From positions 682,001 through 746,000 of the forward strand of contig JAXMEL010000004.1 of NCBI GenBank assembly GCA_046348365.1: 64,000 nucleotides of DNA, given 5' to 3'. Source of the DNA: JAEUPI01 sp046348365. Lineage in GTDB: Bacteria; Pseudomonadota; Gammaproteobacteria; Burkholderiales; Burkholderiaceae_C. Position 1 is the stretch's first letter; each line of letters starts with the position of its first letter. Made by a program: the position numbers and the translations under genes. A model generated the notes under the pieces. It ran no database searches and was not told the origin of the DNA. It saw nothing but the letters and a program-made list of their open reading frames with translations. This document shows positions 26,581-34,742 of the stretch, piece after piece.

Positions 26581-28416
26581 ATGCGCCGGACGCTCGACTT
26601 CCTGCTGCAGCATTGGCTCGACGTTGGCGTGCTGCTCGAGCGGCCGCGTTTTGCCGATCACTCGATCGAGACCTTCGGCTCGGTGCTCGACACCTGCGAG
26701 CGCATCGCGCGCGAGAAGTTCGCGCCGTTCAACCGCGTCGTCGACACCGAGGAGCCGCGCTTCGACGGCGAGAAGGTCGTGCTGCCGGCGTGCGCGCACG
26801 AGGCCGCGAAGGCATACGTGGATTCCGGCATGCTCGCCGCCGCGCAGGACTACGAGTTCGGCGGCATGCAGCTGCCGTGCACGGTGGAGATGGCCGCGCA
26901 TGCATTCTTCTCCAAGGCCGGCATCGGCCTCGGCGGCGCCGGCATGCTCACCAGCGGCAACGCCAATCTGCTGATGGCGCACGGCACGCCGATGCAGAAG
27001 AGCGTGTTCGCGGCGAACGAATTCGCCGGCCGCTGGTTCGGCACCATGTGCCTGAGCGAGCCGCAGGCGGGCTCGTCGCTGTCGGACATCGCCACCCGTG
27101 CCGAGCCCGACGGTGACGGCTTCGAGGCCGATCCGCTCGGGCCGCGCTACCGCCTGCGCGGCAACAAGATGTGGATCAGCAACGGCGAGCACGAGCTGAC
27201 CGAGAACATCGTGCACCTGGTGCTGGCCAAGATTCCCGGTGCCGACGGCAAGCTGGTGCCCGGCACCAAGGGCATCTCGCTGTTCATCGTGCCGAAGAAG
27301 CTGGTCGACACCGATGCGCGCTTGACCGGCGAGCGCAACGACGTGGCGCTCGCGGGCCTCAACCACAAGCTCGGCTATCGCGGCATTCCGAACACGCTGC
27401 TCAATTTCGGCGAGGGCAGGTTCCCGGTGCGAGGCCGCCCTGGCGCGATCGGCTACCTCGTGGGCCGGCCGGGCGAGGGCCTGCGCTGCATGTTCCACAT
27501 GATGAACGAGGCGCGCATCGCCGTGGGCCTCGGCGCGGTGATGCTTGGTTATGCGGGCTACGAGGCGAGCCTGCAGTACGCGCGCGATCGCGCGCAGGGC
27601 CGGCCGCTCGGCGTCGGCGGCAAGAACGTGAGCGCGCCGCCGGTGCGCATCGTCGAGCATGCCGACGTCAGGCGCATGCTGCTGGCGCAGAAGGCCTACG
27701 TGCAAGGCGGCCTCGCGCTGGCGCTGTACTGCGCGCGCCTCGTCGACGAGCAGCACACTGGCGAGCCCGATGCGGCACGCGAGGCGGGCACGCTGCTCGA
27801 AGTGCTGACGCCCATCGTCAAGAGCTGGCCCAGCCAGTGGTGCCTCGAGGCCAACTCGCTGGCGATCCAGGTGCACGGCGGCTACGGCTACACGCGCGAC
27901 TTTGCGGTGGAGCAGTACTGGCGCGACAACCGCCTCAACATGATCCACGAAGGCACGCACGGCATCCAGGCGCTCGACCTGCTGGGCCGCAAGGTGGTGA
28001 TCGATGGCGGCGCCGGGTTGAAGCTGCTCGCGGCGCGCATGCACGCGAGCATCGCCGGCGCGACCGCGCAGGCCGAGCTTCGTGCGAACGCGCAGGCGCT
28101 CGCTGCGGCGCTGGAGGCCGTGACCGCTGCCACGCGCGCGGCCTGGTCAGCCGGCACGCCCGAAGAGGCGCTTGCCAATGCGATGCCCTACATGCAGGCC
28201 TTCGGCCACACGGTGATCGCCTGGATCTGGCTCGACCTGGCGCGCGTTGCAGCGCGGCAGCTGGCAGCGGGCGAGGGCGACGCCGCGTTCCTGCGCGGCC
28301 TGCTGCAGGCGATGCGCTACTTCTACAGCTACGAACTGCCGCTCGTGAGCGCCTGGCTCGCCGTGGTGAACGCGCGCGACCCGGTGTGCCGCGAGATGCG
28401 CGACGAATGGTTCTGA
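26581..28416 (+). CDS. Acyl-CoA dehydrogenase, large (about 600-residue) type
   Basis: The 611-residue flavoprotein belongs to the long acyl-CoA dehydrogenase class (DmdC-like) with an extra C-terminal helical domain. Landmarks are MCLSEPQAGSSLSDI (FAD/substrate loop), WISNGEHELTENIVHLVLA, FHMMNEARIAVGLG, and the C-terminal QVHGGYGYTRDFAVEQYWRD followed by MIHEGTHGIQALDL, where Glu457 is the expected catalytic base. It introduces the 2,3-double bond at the first step of beta-oxidation, passing electrons to ETF. It is the only acyl-CoA dehydrogenase in the block. Confidence 0.92.
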   Translation: MRRTLDFLLQHWLDVGVLLERPRFADHSIETFGSVLDTCERIAREKFAPFNRVVDTEEPRFDGEKVVLPACAHEAAKAYVDSGMLAAAQDYEFGGMQLPCTVEMAAHAFFSKAGIGLGGAGMLTSGNANLLMAHGTPMQKSVFAANEFAGRWFGTMCLSEPQAGSSLSDIATRAEPDGDGFEADPLGPRYRLRGNKMWISNGEHELTENIVHLVLAKIPGADGKLVPGTKGISLFIVPKKLVDTDARLTGERNDVALAGLNHKLGYRGIPNTLLNFGEGRFPVRGRPGAIGYLVGRPGEGLRCMFHMMNEARIAVGLGAVMLGYAGYEASLQYARDRAQGRPLGVGGKNVSAPPVRIVEHADVRRMLLAQKAYVQGGLALALYCARLVDEQHTGEPDAAREAGTLLEVLTPIVKSWPSQWCLEANSLAIQVHGGYGYTRDFAVEQYWRDNRLNMIHEGTHGIQALDLLGRKVVIDGGAGLKLLAARMHASIAGATAQAELRANAQALAAALEAVTAATRAAWSAGTPEEALANAMPYMQAFGHTVIAWIWLDLARVAARQLAAGEGDAAFLRGLLQAMRYFYSYELPLVSAWLAVVNARDPVCREMRDEWF

Positions 28417-28448
28417 GATCGACAGGCCGCAACGAGGAGACGACTGCG

Positions 28449-29237
28449 ATGTCCACACCCGTGATGAAACTCTTCGACCTGAGCGGCAAGACCGCGCTGG
28501 TCACCGGCGGCTCGCGCGGCCTGGGGCTGCAGATCGCCGAGGCGCTAGGCGAGGCCGGCGCGAAGATCATGCTCAGCTCGCGCAAGGCCGCCGACCTCGA
28601 GGAAGCGGCCGCGCACCTGCAGGCCAAGGGCATCGACACGCGCTGGGTCGCGGCCGATGCCAGCCAGCCGCCCGACGTGCAGCGCGTGGTGGCGGAAACG
28701 ATGGAGCGCATGGGCCACATCGACATCCTCGTCAACAACGCCGGTGCCACCTGGGGCGCGCCGGCCGAGGACCATCCGCTCGAAGCCTGGGACAAGGTGA
28801 TGAACCTCAACATCCGCAGCCTCTTCCTGTTCGCGCAGGCGGCTGCCAAGGCGAGCATGATCCCGCGCAAGAGCGGGCGCATCATCAACATCGCATCGAT
28901 CGCCGGCCTCGGCGGCTCGATCGAGGTGAAGTTCATCGCCTACGGCACCAGCAAGGGTGCGGTCGTGAACTTCACGCGCACGCTGGCCGCGGAGTGGGGC
29001 CCGTACGGCATCACCGTCAATGCGCTGGCGCCGGGCTTCTTCCCGAGCAAGATGACGCAGGGTGTGCTGAAGACGATCGGCGTCGACAAGCTCGCCGCGC
29101 ATGCGCCGCTGCGCCGCATCGGCGACGACGACGATCTCAAGGGCGGCGCGCTGCTGTTCGCATCGGCCGCCGGCAAGCACATCACCGGGCAGATCCTCGC
29201 CGTCGACGGCGGGGTGTCGTGCGCCGTGGGAGGTTGA
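28449..29237 (+). CDS. Short-chain dehydrogenase/reductase
   Basis: The 262-residue Rossmann enzyme has the classic SDR pattern: cofactor motif TGGSRGLG, LVNNAG, the catalytic Ser in NIASIAGLGG, and YGTSKGA containing Tyr and Lys, with PGFFPSKMT after the active site. AACGAGGAG lies upstream of the ATG at 28449. In this block it probably oxidises or reduces a hydroxyacyl/ketoacyl or alcohol intermediate. The insertion SIEVKFIAYG before the Tyr is slightly unusual. Exact substrate unknown. Confidence 0.9.
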   Translation: MSTPVMKLFDLSGKTALVTGGSRGLGLQIAEALGEAGAKIMLSSRKAADLEEAAAHLQAKGIDTRWVAADASQPPDVQRVVAETMERMGHIDILVNNAGATWGAPAEDHPLEAWDKVMNLNIRSLFLFAQAAAKASMIPRKSGRIINIASIAGLGGSIEVKFIAYGTSKGAVVNFTRTLAAEWGPYGITVNALAPGFFPSKMTQGVLKTIGVDKLAAHAPLRRIGDDDDLKGGALLFASAAGKHITGQILAVDGGVSCAVGG

Positions 29238-29245
29238 GCAGGGTT

Positions 29246-29710
29246 ATGTCGGGTAGTCGTATTGCGTTTCCGATCCGCATCCCATTCGTCGAGGAGCTGG
29301 GCCTCGAGCTGCACGGTTTCGGCGACGGCAAGTCAGAGCTGCGGCTCGATCTCGACGAGGCGCACCTGAACTCGTGGGAGGTCGCCCACGGCGGCGTGGT
29401 GATGACCATGCTCGACGTGGCGATGGCGCATGCCGCGCGCAGCATCCACCAGCACGACCCCACGCAAGGGCGCGGCGTGGCGACGATCGAGATGAAGACC
29501 ACCTTCATGCGGCCGGCGCAGGGGCAGCTGCGCGCGCTGGGCAAGCTGCTGCACAAGACGGCGACGATGGCCTTCTGCGAGGCCTCGCTGCTCGACGACA
29601 GCGGCGAACTCTGTGCCCACGCCACCGGCACCTTCAAATACCTGCGCGGCCTGCCTGCGGGCCGCGAGATCAAGGCGCTGCGCAGCGCCAGCGACAAGGA
29701 GATGCGATGA
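29246..29710 (+). CDS. Second PaaI-type hotdog thioesterase
   Basis: The 154-residue hotdog protein contains the segment SWEVAHGGVVMTMLDVAMAH, a PaaI-type active-site helix, and the strand EMKTTFMRPAQGQL. It is not a close copy of the thioesterase at 26139. It starts eight bases after the SDR stop and its own stop overlaps the next ATG in ATGA form, so it is translated with both neighbours. Likely acyl-CoA thioesterase; substrate unknown. Confidence 0.85.
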   Translation: MSGSRIAFPIRIPFVEELGLELHGFGDGKSELRLDLDEAHLNSWEVAHGGVVMTMLDVAMAHAARSIHQHDPTQGRGVATIEMKTTFMRPAQGQLRALGKLLHKTATMAFCEASLLDDSGELCAHATGTFKYLRGLPAGREIKALRSASDKEMR

Positions 29711-30726
29711 CGATCACCAATCGACAGTGGTTGCTGGTTTCGCGGCCGAGTGCAGAGCCGAGCGCAGACAATTTCAAGCTCGTGAGCGCGCCGGTGCCCG
29801 AGCTGAAAGCCGGCGAGGTGCTGGTGCGCCACCACTACCTGAGCCTGGACCCGTACATGCGCGCCCGCATGAACGAAGGCAAGAGCTACGCCGCACCGCA
29901 GGCCCTCGGCGCGGTGATGGTCGGCGGCACGGTGGGCGAGGTGCTGCGCTCGAAGAACGAGCGCTTCGCCGAGGGTGACCGCGTGGTCGGCTCGGGCGGC
30001 TGGCAGCAGTATGCGGTGGTCGACGCGAGCCAGCCGATGGCGCTGCGCAAGGTCGACACCTCGCGCGTGCCGCTCGCGGCCTACCTGGGCGCGGTGGGCA
30101 TGCCGGGCGTGACGGCGTGGATCGGCCTGACGCAGATCATCGAGCCCAAGGCGGGCGAAACCATCACCGTCAGCGCCGCCAGCGGCGCGGTCGGCAGCGC
30201 CGTGGGCCAGCTCGCGAAGGCGCGCGGCTGCCGCGCGGTGGGCATCGCCGGCGGGCGCGACAAGTGCGACTACGTGGTCAAGGAGCTCGGCTTCGACGCC
30301 TGCATCGACTACAAGGCGCATCGCGATCGCGCGGCGCTGCAGGCCGCGCTCGCCACGGCCTGCCCGAAGGGCATCGACGGGCATTTCGAGAACGTCGGCG
30401 GCGCGGTGCTCGATGCGGTGATGCAGCTCGCCAACCCGTTCGCGCGCATCGCCGTGTGCGGCATGATCGCCGGCTACAACGGCGAGGCGATCCCGATGGT
30501 CGAGCCGCGGCTGATCCTGCTGATGCGCATGAAGCTGCAGGGCTTCATCGTCAGCGAGCACCTGCCGCTGTGGCCGCAGGCGCTGTCGGAGCTCGGCGAG
30601 CGCGTGGTCGCCGGCACGCTGAAGTACCGCGAGACGGTGGCGCAGGGCATCGAGTCGGCGCCCGAGGCCTTCATCGGGTTGCTCAAGGGCCGCAATTTCG
30701 GCAAGCAGCTGGTCAAGCTCGTCTGA
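29707..30726 (+). CDS. NADP-dependent MDR oxidoreductase (CurA/prostaglandin-reductase-like)
   Basis: The 339-residue zinc-independent medium-chain reductase resembles CurA and leukotriene/prostaglandin reductases: SLDPYMRARMNEGKSY near the N-terminus, GMPGVTAWIGL, the Rossmann motif VSAASGAVGSAVGQLAK and the partner segment HFENVGGAVLDAV. The family reduces the C=C bond of alpha,beta-unsaturated carbonyls. Here it may act on unsaturated acyl or ketone intermediates of the block. It overlaps the upstream thioesterase by four bases. Confidence 0.9.
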   Translation: MTITNRQWLLVSRPSAEPSADNFKLVSAPVPELKAGEVLVRHHYLSLDPYMRARMNEGKSYAAPQALGAVMVGGTVGEVLRSKNERFAEGDRVVGSGGWQQYAVVDASQPMALRKVDTSRVPLAAYLGAVGMPGVTAWIGLTQIIEPKAGETITVSAASGAVGSAVGQLAKARGCRAVGIAGGRDKCDYVVKELGFDACIDYKAHRDRAALQAALATACPKGIDGHFENVGGAVLDAVMQLANPFARIAVCGMIAGYNGEAIPMVEPRLILLMRMKLQGFIVSEHLPLWPQALSELGERVVAGTLKYRETVAQGIESAPEAFIGLLKGRNFGKQLVKLV

Positions 30727-30734
30727 GCGCGCCG

Positions 30735-31823
30735 ATGGCGGGCGCAGGCCAGGCGGCGTCGCTTCGTGTCTTCGCAGGGCCCAGGGCACGCAGCGTGCTG
30801 CGCGAGCGCGGCCTGCGCGCCGCCGACGTGCGCATGGTGGCCGGTGCGGCCGGCGGGCCGAAGGGCCTGGTGCTCAATCCGCTGGACCGATTCGTCTTCG
30901 GCCACTGGCTGCGCGAAGGGCAGCGGCCGGTGCATCTGCTCGGTGCGTCGATCGGGGCCTGGCGCATGGCCTGCGCATGCAGGCTCGAGGCCGATGCGGC
31001 GCTGGCGCGATTGGCCGAGGACTACATCGATCAGCGCTACGCGCATGCGAGCGGCCGCGCGCCGACGGCCTCCGACGTGAGCGCCGCATTCGCGCACACG
31101 CTCGAGCGCACGCTGAGCCCGCACGCCGCCGAGGTGCTGTCGCACCCGGTGCGGCGGCTGCATGTGTTCACCAGCCGCGGGCGCGGCCTGCTCGCGCGGC
31201 AGGGCGCTCTGCGCACGCCGCTGGGTTACCTCGGCGCCTTCGCGGCCAACGCGCTGCATCGCCGGGCGATGGGCGCGATGCTCGAGCGCGTGGTGTTCAG
31301 CGATGCGCGCGACGCGCTGCCGATCGCGACGCACGACTACCGCACGCAACACGTTCGACTGACCACCGACAACCTGGCCCACGCCATTCTGGCGAGCTGC
31401 TCGATCCCGTTCTGGCTCGATGCCGTGTCGGGCATCGACGGCGCACCGCCCGGCGCCTACTGGGACGGCGGCATCACCGACTACCACCTGCACCTGCAGT
31501 ACGCGAGCCTCGACGACGGCCTCGTGCTGATGCCGCACTTCCAGCCGACGCTGGTGCCCGGCTGGCTCGACAAGCCTTTGAAGCGGCGCCACCGCGCGAG
31601 CCCGGCGCTCGACAACCTGGTGCTGCTGGTGCCCGCGCCGCAGTGGGTGGCGCGCCTGCCGCGCGGCAAGCTGCCCGATCGCAGCGACTTCAAGCACCAC
31701 GGCGACGACCATGCGGCCCGTGCACGCGATTGGCGCATCGCGCTCGCCGAGAGCCGGCGCCTGGCCGACGAGCTGGCCGAGCTGGTGCGCGCTCCGCACG
31801 TCGACGCCGAGCCTCTGGCGTGA
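30735..31823 (+). CDS. Patatin-like phospholipase family protein
   Basis: The 362-residue protein has a patatin-style Ser-Asp dyad: the nucleophile motif GASIGA (about residues 74-79) and a downstream DGG in YWDGGITDYH. An AGAAGGPKGL segment near the N-terminus stands where the oxyanion-hole glycine motif is expected but deviates from DGGGxRG. It starts eight bases after the MDR gene and is the last gene before thrS. No signal peptide is seen, so it is probably cytoplasmic. Likely a lipid or acyl ester hydrolase that could supply fatty acids to the block; this is inferred from context. Confidence 0.78.
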   Translation: MAGAGQAASLRVFAGPRARSVLRERGLRAADVRMVAGAAGGPKGLVLNPLDRFVFGHWLREGQRPVHLLGASIGAWRMACACRLEADAALARLAEDYIDQRYAHASGRAPTASDVSAAFAHTLERTLSPHAAEVLSHPVRRLHVFTSRGRGLLARQGALRTPLGYLGAFAANALHRRAMGAMLERVVFSDARDALPIATHDYRTQHVRLTTDNLAHAILASCSIPFWLDAVSGIDGAPPGAYWDGGITDYHLHLQYASLDDGLVLMPHFQPTLVPGWLDKPLKRRHRASPALDNLVLLVPAPQWVARLPRGKLPDRSDFKHHGDDHAARARDWRIALAESRRLADELAELVRAPHVDAEPLA

Positions 31824-31826
31824 ACC

Positions 31827-31867
31827 GGCACGCCGCCGGCGACATCGCATCGGTGCGATGGCGTGCC
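31827..31867 (+). repeat. nested inverted repeat after patatin-like gene
   Basis: GGCACGCC (31827-31834) pairs with GGCGTGCC (31860-31867), enclosing a second perfect stem ATCGCA/TGCGAT (31844-31849 and 31854-31859). No T run follows. It may end or stabilise the upstream mRNA; nothing else is recognised here. Confidence 0.45.
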
Positions 31868-31909
31868 CCGCGGCCGGCGCGGAGCCAGCCTCTGCGCAGC
31901 GCTTGGGCC

Positions 31910-31915
31910 TACAAT
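31910..31915 (+). promoter_or_regulatory. candidate -10 box of the thrS leader
   Basis: TACAAT matches five of six bases of the sigma70 -10 consensus and would start transcription near 31922, about 33 bases before the leader ORF. No convincing -35 hexamer is seen at 16-18 bases upstream, so the call rests on the -10 and on the leader structure downstream. Confidence 0.4.
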
Positions 31916-31954
31916 GCCGCCATCGCTGACCAACAAGGAACGGGGAAAGGCATC

Positions 31955-31999
31955 ATGGTTATGACACCGCGAACGTTCGGCTTTCGCATCGAAGCCTGA
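31955..31999 (+). CDS. Putative thrS leader peptide (14 residues)
   Basis: A 14-codon frame, MVMTPRTFGFRIEA, is preceded by the purine-rich GGGGAAAGG at a normal ribosome-binding distance. It contains threonine codons at positions 4 (ACA) and 7 (ACG). Its stop is 45 bases before a strong intrinsic terminator, and thrS starts 20 bases after that terminator. The geometry fits ribosome-mediated attenuation: a ribosome finishing at the stop would cover 32004-32009, which can otherwise pair with the 5' arm of the terminator. Two Thr codons is few for a classic attenuator, so this is a proposal from sequence only. Confidence 0.5.
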   Translation: MVMTPRTFGFRIEA

Positions 32000-32043
32000 G
32001 CGGCCGCGCGCGCACGACCACCTGAACCTGACCTTCTCACATC

Positions 32044-32070
32044 AAAGCGCGGTGCACACCGCGCTTTTTT
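32044..32070 (+). terminator. intrinsic terminator/attenuator in the thrS leader
   Basis: AAAGCGCGGTG (32044-32054) pairs with CACCGCGCTTT (32057-32067) and the T run extends to 32070, giving an 11-bp arm and six T residues. Only 19 bases separate it from the thrS ATG, too few for a complete promoter, so thrS mRNA must read through it. That makes it an attenuator rather than only the end of the preceding unit. Bases 31965-31971 and 32004-32009 are complementary to parts of the 5' arm and could form antiterminators. Confidence 0.75.
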
Positions 32071-32089
32071 GTTGTCCGAGGACCATTGC

Positions 32090-34009
32090 ATGATCACGAT
32101 CACGTTGCCCAACGGCGCGACGAAGCAGTTCGACCAGCCGCCCACGGTGGCCGACGTGGCGGCCTCGATCGGCCCCGGCCTGGCGAAAGCGGCGCTCGCC
32201 GGCCGCGTGGGCACGGGCGACGCTGCCCGGCTCGTCGACACCAGCCACCGCATCGAGGCCGACGCGGCGCTGGCCATCGTGACCGAGAAGGAGCCCGCGG
32301 GCCTGGAGATCCTGCGCCACTCGACGGCGCACCTGCTGGCCTACGCGGTGAAGGAGCTGTTCCCCGACGCGCAGGTGACGATCGGGCCGGTGATCGACAA
32401 CGGCTTCTACTACGACTTCGCGTACCAGCGGCCGTTCACGCCCGAGGACCTGGCCGCCATCGAAGCCAGGATGGCCGAGCTGGCACGCAAGGACGAACCG
32501 GTGGTGCGCGAGGAGATGGCGCGCGAGGCGGCGGTGAAGCTCTTCCTCGGCATGGGCGAGAAGTACAAGGCCGAGATCATCGCCGGCATTCCCGCCGGCC
32601 AGCCGATCGGCCTGTACCGCGAGGGCACCTTCGTCGACCTGTGCCGCGGGCCGCACGTGCCGAGCACGGGGCGCCTGAAGTACTTCAAGCTGATGAAGGT
32701 GGCCGGCGCCTACTGGCGCGGCGACCAGGCCAACGAGCAGCTGCAGCGCATCTACGGCACGGCGTGGGCCACGAAGGAGGAGCTGCAGGCCTACCTGAGG
32801 ATGCTCGAGGAGGCCGAGAAGCGCGACCACCGCAAGCTCGGCCGCGAGCTCGACCTGTTCCACATGGACGAGCACTCGCCCGGGCTGGTGTTCTGGCACC
32901 CCAACGGCTGGACGGTGTGGCAGCAGGTCGAGCAGTACATGCGCGCCGTCTACCGCGACAACGGCTACCAGGAGGTCAAGGGCCCGCAGATCCTCGACAA
33001 GAGCCTGTGGGAGAAAACGGGCCACTGGGACAACTACCGCGACAACATGTTCGTCACCGAGTCGGAGAAGCGCGAGTACGCGTTGAAGCCGATGAACTGC
33101 CCCGGCCACGTGCTGATCTTCAAGCAGGGCATCAAGAGCTACCGCGACCTGCCGATCCGCTACGGCGAGTTCGGCCAGTGCCACCGCAACGAGCCCAGCG
33201 GCGCGCTGCACGGCATCATGCGCGTGCGCGGCTTCACGCAGGACGACGGCCACATCTTCTGCACCGAAGACCAGATCCTCGACGAGTGCGTGGCCTACAC
33301 CGCGCTGCTGCAGAAGGTCTACGCCGACTTCGGCTTCAGCGACATCATCTACAAGGTGGCCACGCGGCCCGACAAGCGCGTCGGCAACGACGCCTCGTGG
33401 GACAAGGCCGAGCACGCGCTGATGCAGGCGCTCGAGCGCTCCGGCTGCCGCTTCGGCGTGTCGCCGGGCGAGGGCGCGTTCTACGGCCCCAAGATCGAGT
33501 ACACGCTGAAGGACGCGATCGGCCGCGAGTGGCAGTGCGGCACGATGCAGGTCGACTTCAACATGCCCGAGCGCCTGGGCGGCGAGTACGTGACCGAGAC
33601 CAGCGGCCGCGCCCACCCGGTGATGCTGCACCGGGCCATCGTGGGCAGCCTGGAGCGCTTCATCGGCATCCTGCTCGAGCAGCACGCCGGTGCCTTGCCG
33701 GTCTGGCTGGCGCCGGTGCAGGCGGTGGTGTCGTCGATCACCTCCGCGCAGGCCGATTTCGCCGCCGAGGTAGCGAAAACGCTTCAAAAACAAGGAGTTA
33801 GGGCGCGGGTGGATTTGCGGAACGAGAAAATCAGCTATAAAATCCGCGAGCATTCGCTGCAAAAGGTTCCGTATCTCCTGGTCGTGGGCGACAAGGAGAA
33901 GGCAGGCGGGGCCGTTTCGGTGCGCGCACGGGGCAACAAGGACCTCGGTGTGATGACCGTCGCAGACTTCTCACGGAAGATCGCGGACGACATCGCCCGC
34001 CGGGCTTGA
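32090..34009 (+). CDS. thrS: Threonyl-tRNA synthetase
   Basis: The 639-residue class II synthetase has an N-terminal TGS domain (1-64), an editing domain with HSTAHLL and the CRGPHVPSTG segment, the catalytic core with GQCHRNEPSGALHGIMRVRG, FTQDDGHIFC and the C-terminal anticodon-binding domain. GAGGA precedes the ATG. The catalytic zinc ligands are consistent with the MNCPGH and later His segments. It heads the thrS-infC-rpmI-rplT-pheST cluster, the same order as in E. coli. Expression is probably set by the leader at 31955-32070. Confidence 0.97.
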   Translation: MITITLPNGATKQFDQPPTVADVAASIGPGLAKAALAGRVGTGDAARLVDTSHRIEADAALAIVTEKEPAGLEILRHSTAHLLAYAVKELFPDAQVTIGPVIDNGFYYDFAYQRPFTPEDLAAIEARMAELARKDEPVVREEMAREAAVKLFLGMGEKYKAEIIAGIPAGQPIGLYREGTFVDLCRGPHVPSTGRLKYFKLMKVAGAYWRGDQANEQLQRIYGTAWATKEELQAYLRMLEEAEKRDHRKLGRELDLFHMDEHSPGLVFWHPNGWTVWQQVEQYMRAVYRDNGYQEVKGPQILDKSLWEKTGHWDNYRDNMFVTESEKREYALKPMNCPGHVLIFKQGIKSYRDLPIRYGEFGQCHRNEPSGALHGIMRVRGFTQDDGHIFCTEDQILDECVAYTALLQKVYADFGFSDIIYKVATRPDKRVGNDASWDKAEHALMQALERSGCRFGVSPGEGAFYGPKIEYTLKDAIGREWQCGTMQVDFNMPERLGGEYVTETSGRAHPVMLHRAIVGSLERFIGILLEQHAGALPVWLAPVQAVVSSITSAQADFAAEVAKTLQKQGVRARVDLRNEKISYKIREHSLQKVPYLLVVGDKEKAGGAVSVRARGNKDLGVMTVADFSRKIADDIARRA

Positions 34010-34079
34010 GCCGTCGGCGCGCTTTTGGTTTTGCTGTCGGCCCGGTGCCTGCCCAGGGGTCGTTGAAGGGGTCAACACC

Positions 34080-34631
34080 ATCGCTACATTTCTGGACCGT
34101 CGTATTCCGAACGCCGAGCGCAAGCACCGGCTCAATCGCGAGATCACCGCACCGCAGGTGCGACTCAACGGGCCCGAGAACGAATCTCTGGGCGTCGTGA
34201 GCTTGATGGAGGCCTTGCGGCTGTCCGGCGAATACGACGTGGACCTGGTCGAGATCGCACCGACCGCCGATCCTCCGGTTTGCCGTCTGATGGACTACGG
34301 CAAGTTCAAGTACCAGGAGCAGAAGAAGGCGGCCGAGGCCAAGTCGAAGCAGAAGATCATCGAGGTCAAGGAAGTCAAGTTCCGCCCCGGCACCGACGAG
34401 GCCGACTACCTGATCAAGATGCGCAACCTGCGCCGCTTCATTGCCGAAGACGGCGACAAGGGCAAGGTGACGCTGCGCTTCCGCGGCCGCGAGATCACGC
34501 ACCAGGAGATCGGCATGCGGTTGCTGGAGCGCATCCGCGACGAGCTGGCCGACGTGGCCGTCGTGGAGCACATGCCCAAGCTCGAAGGCCGCCAGATGGT
34601 GATGGTGCTCGCACCGAAGAAGAAGCAGTAA
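34080..34631 (+). CDS. infC: Translation initiation factor IF-3, non-AUG start
   Basis: IF-3 keeps ribosomal subunits apart and checks the start codon. Reading back from the conserved core (REITAPQVRLNG, MDYGKFKYQEQKK), the frame has no ATG until the upstream stop region. The only start that gives the expected N-terminus (xATFLDRRIPNAERKHRLNRE) is ATC at 34080. The Shine-Dalgarno AAGGGG lies nine bases upstream. This gives 183 residues, a normal length, while the first GTG (34158) would cut off 26 conserved residues. Rare AUU/AUC starts are the known basis of infC autoregulation, since IF-3 rejects non-canonical starts. The start lies 70 bases after thrS. Confidence 0.93.
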   Translation: MATFLDRRIPNAERKHRLNREITAPQVRLNGPENESLGVVSLMEALRLSGEYDVDLVEIAPTADPPVCRLMDYGKFKYQEQKKAAEAKSKQKIIEVKEVKFRPGTDEADYLIKMRNLRRFIAEDGDKGKVTLRFRGREITHQEIGMRLLERIRDELADVAVVEHMPKLEGRQMVMVLAPKKKQ

Positions 34632-34653
34632 CGCAGTCGTCGAATCGCATGTT

Positions 34654-34742
34654 CCGTGCCACGGTGAGGTCGCCGCGGCACGGGATCCAGAAGCCACCGC
34701 AGGCTTCACCAAGTGGTCCACGCACCGTGGCCCCGCCTGCGG
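34654..34742 (+). promoter_or_regulatory. pseudoknot-forming spacer, candidate L20 operator
   Basis: In the 134-base infC-rpmI spacer GCCACGGTG (34658-34666) is perfectly complementary to CACCGTGGC (34723-34731). CCGCAGGC (34697-34704), which lies inside that loop, is perfectly complementary to GCCTGCGG (34735-34742), which lies outside it. The two helices therefore cross and form a pseudoknot ending 12 bases before the AAGGAG of rpmI. A competing local hairpin (34654-34660 with 34677-34683) is also possible. In E. coli ribosomal protein L20 represses rpmI-rplT by binding a long-range pseudoknot at this same place. Confidence 0.6.

Noticed and set aside
34158..34631. IF-3 starting at GTG 34158
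   Set aside because: Would drop 26 conserved N-terminal residues and has no Shine-Dalgarno; the AUC at 34080 fits better.
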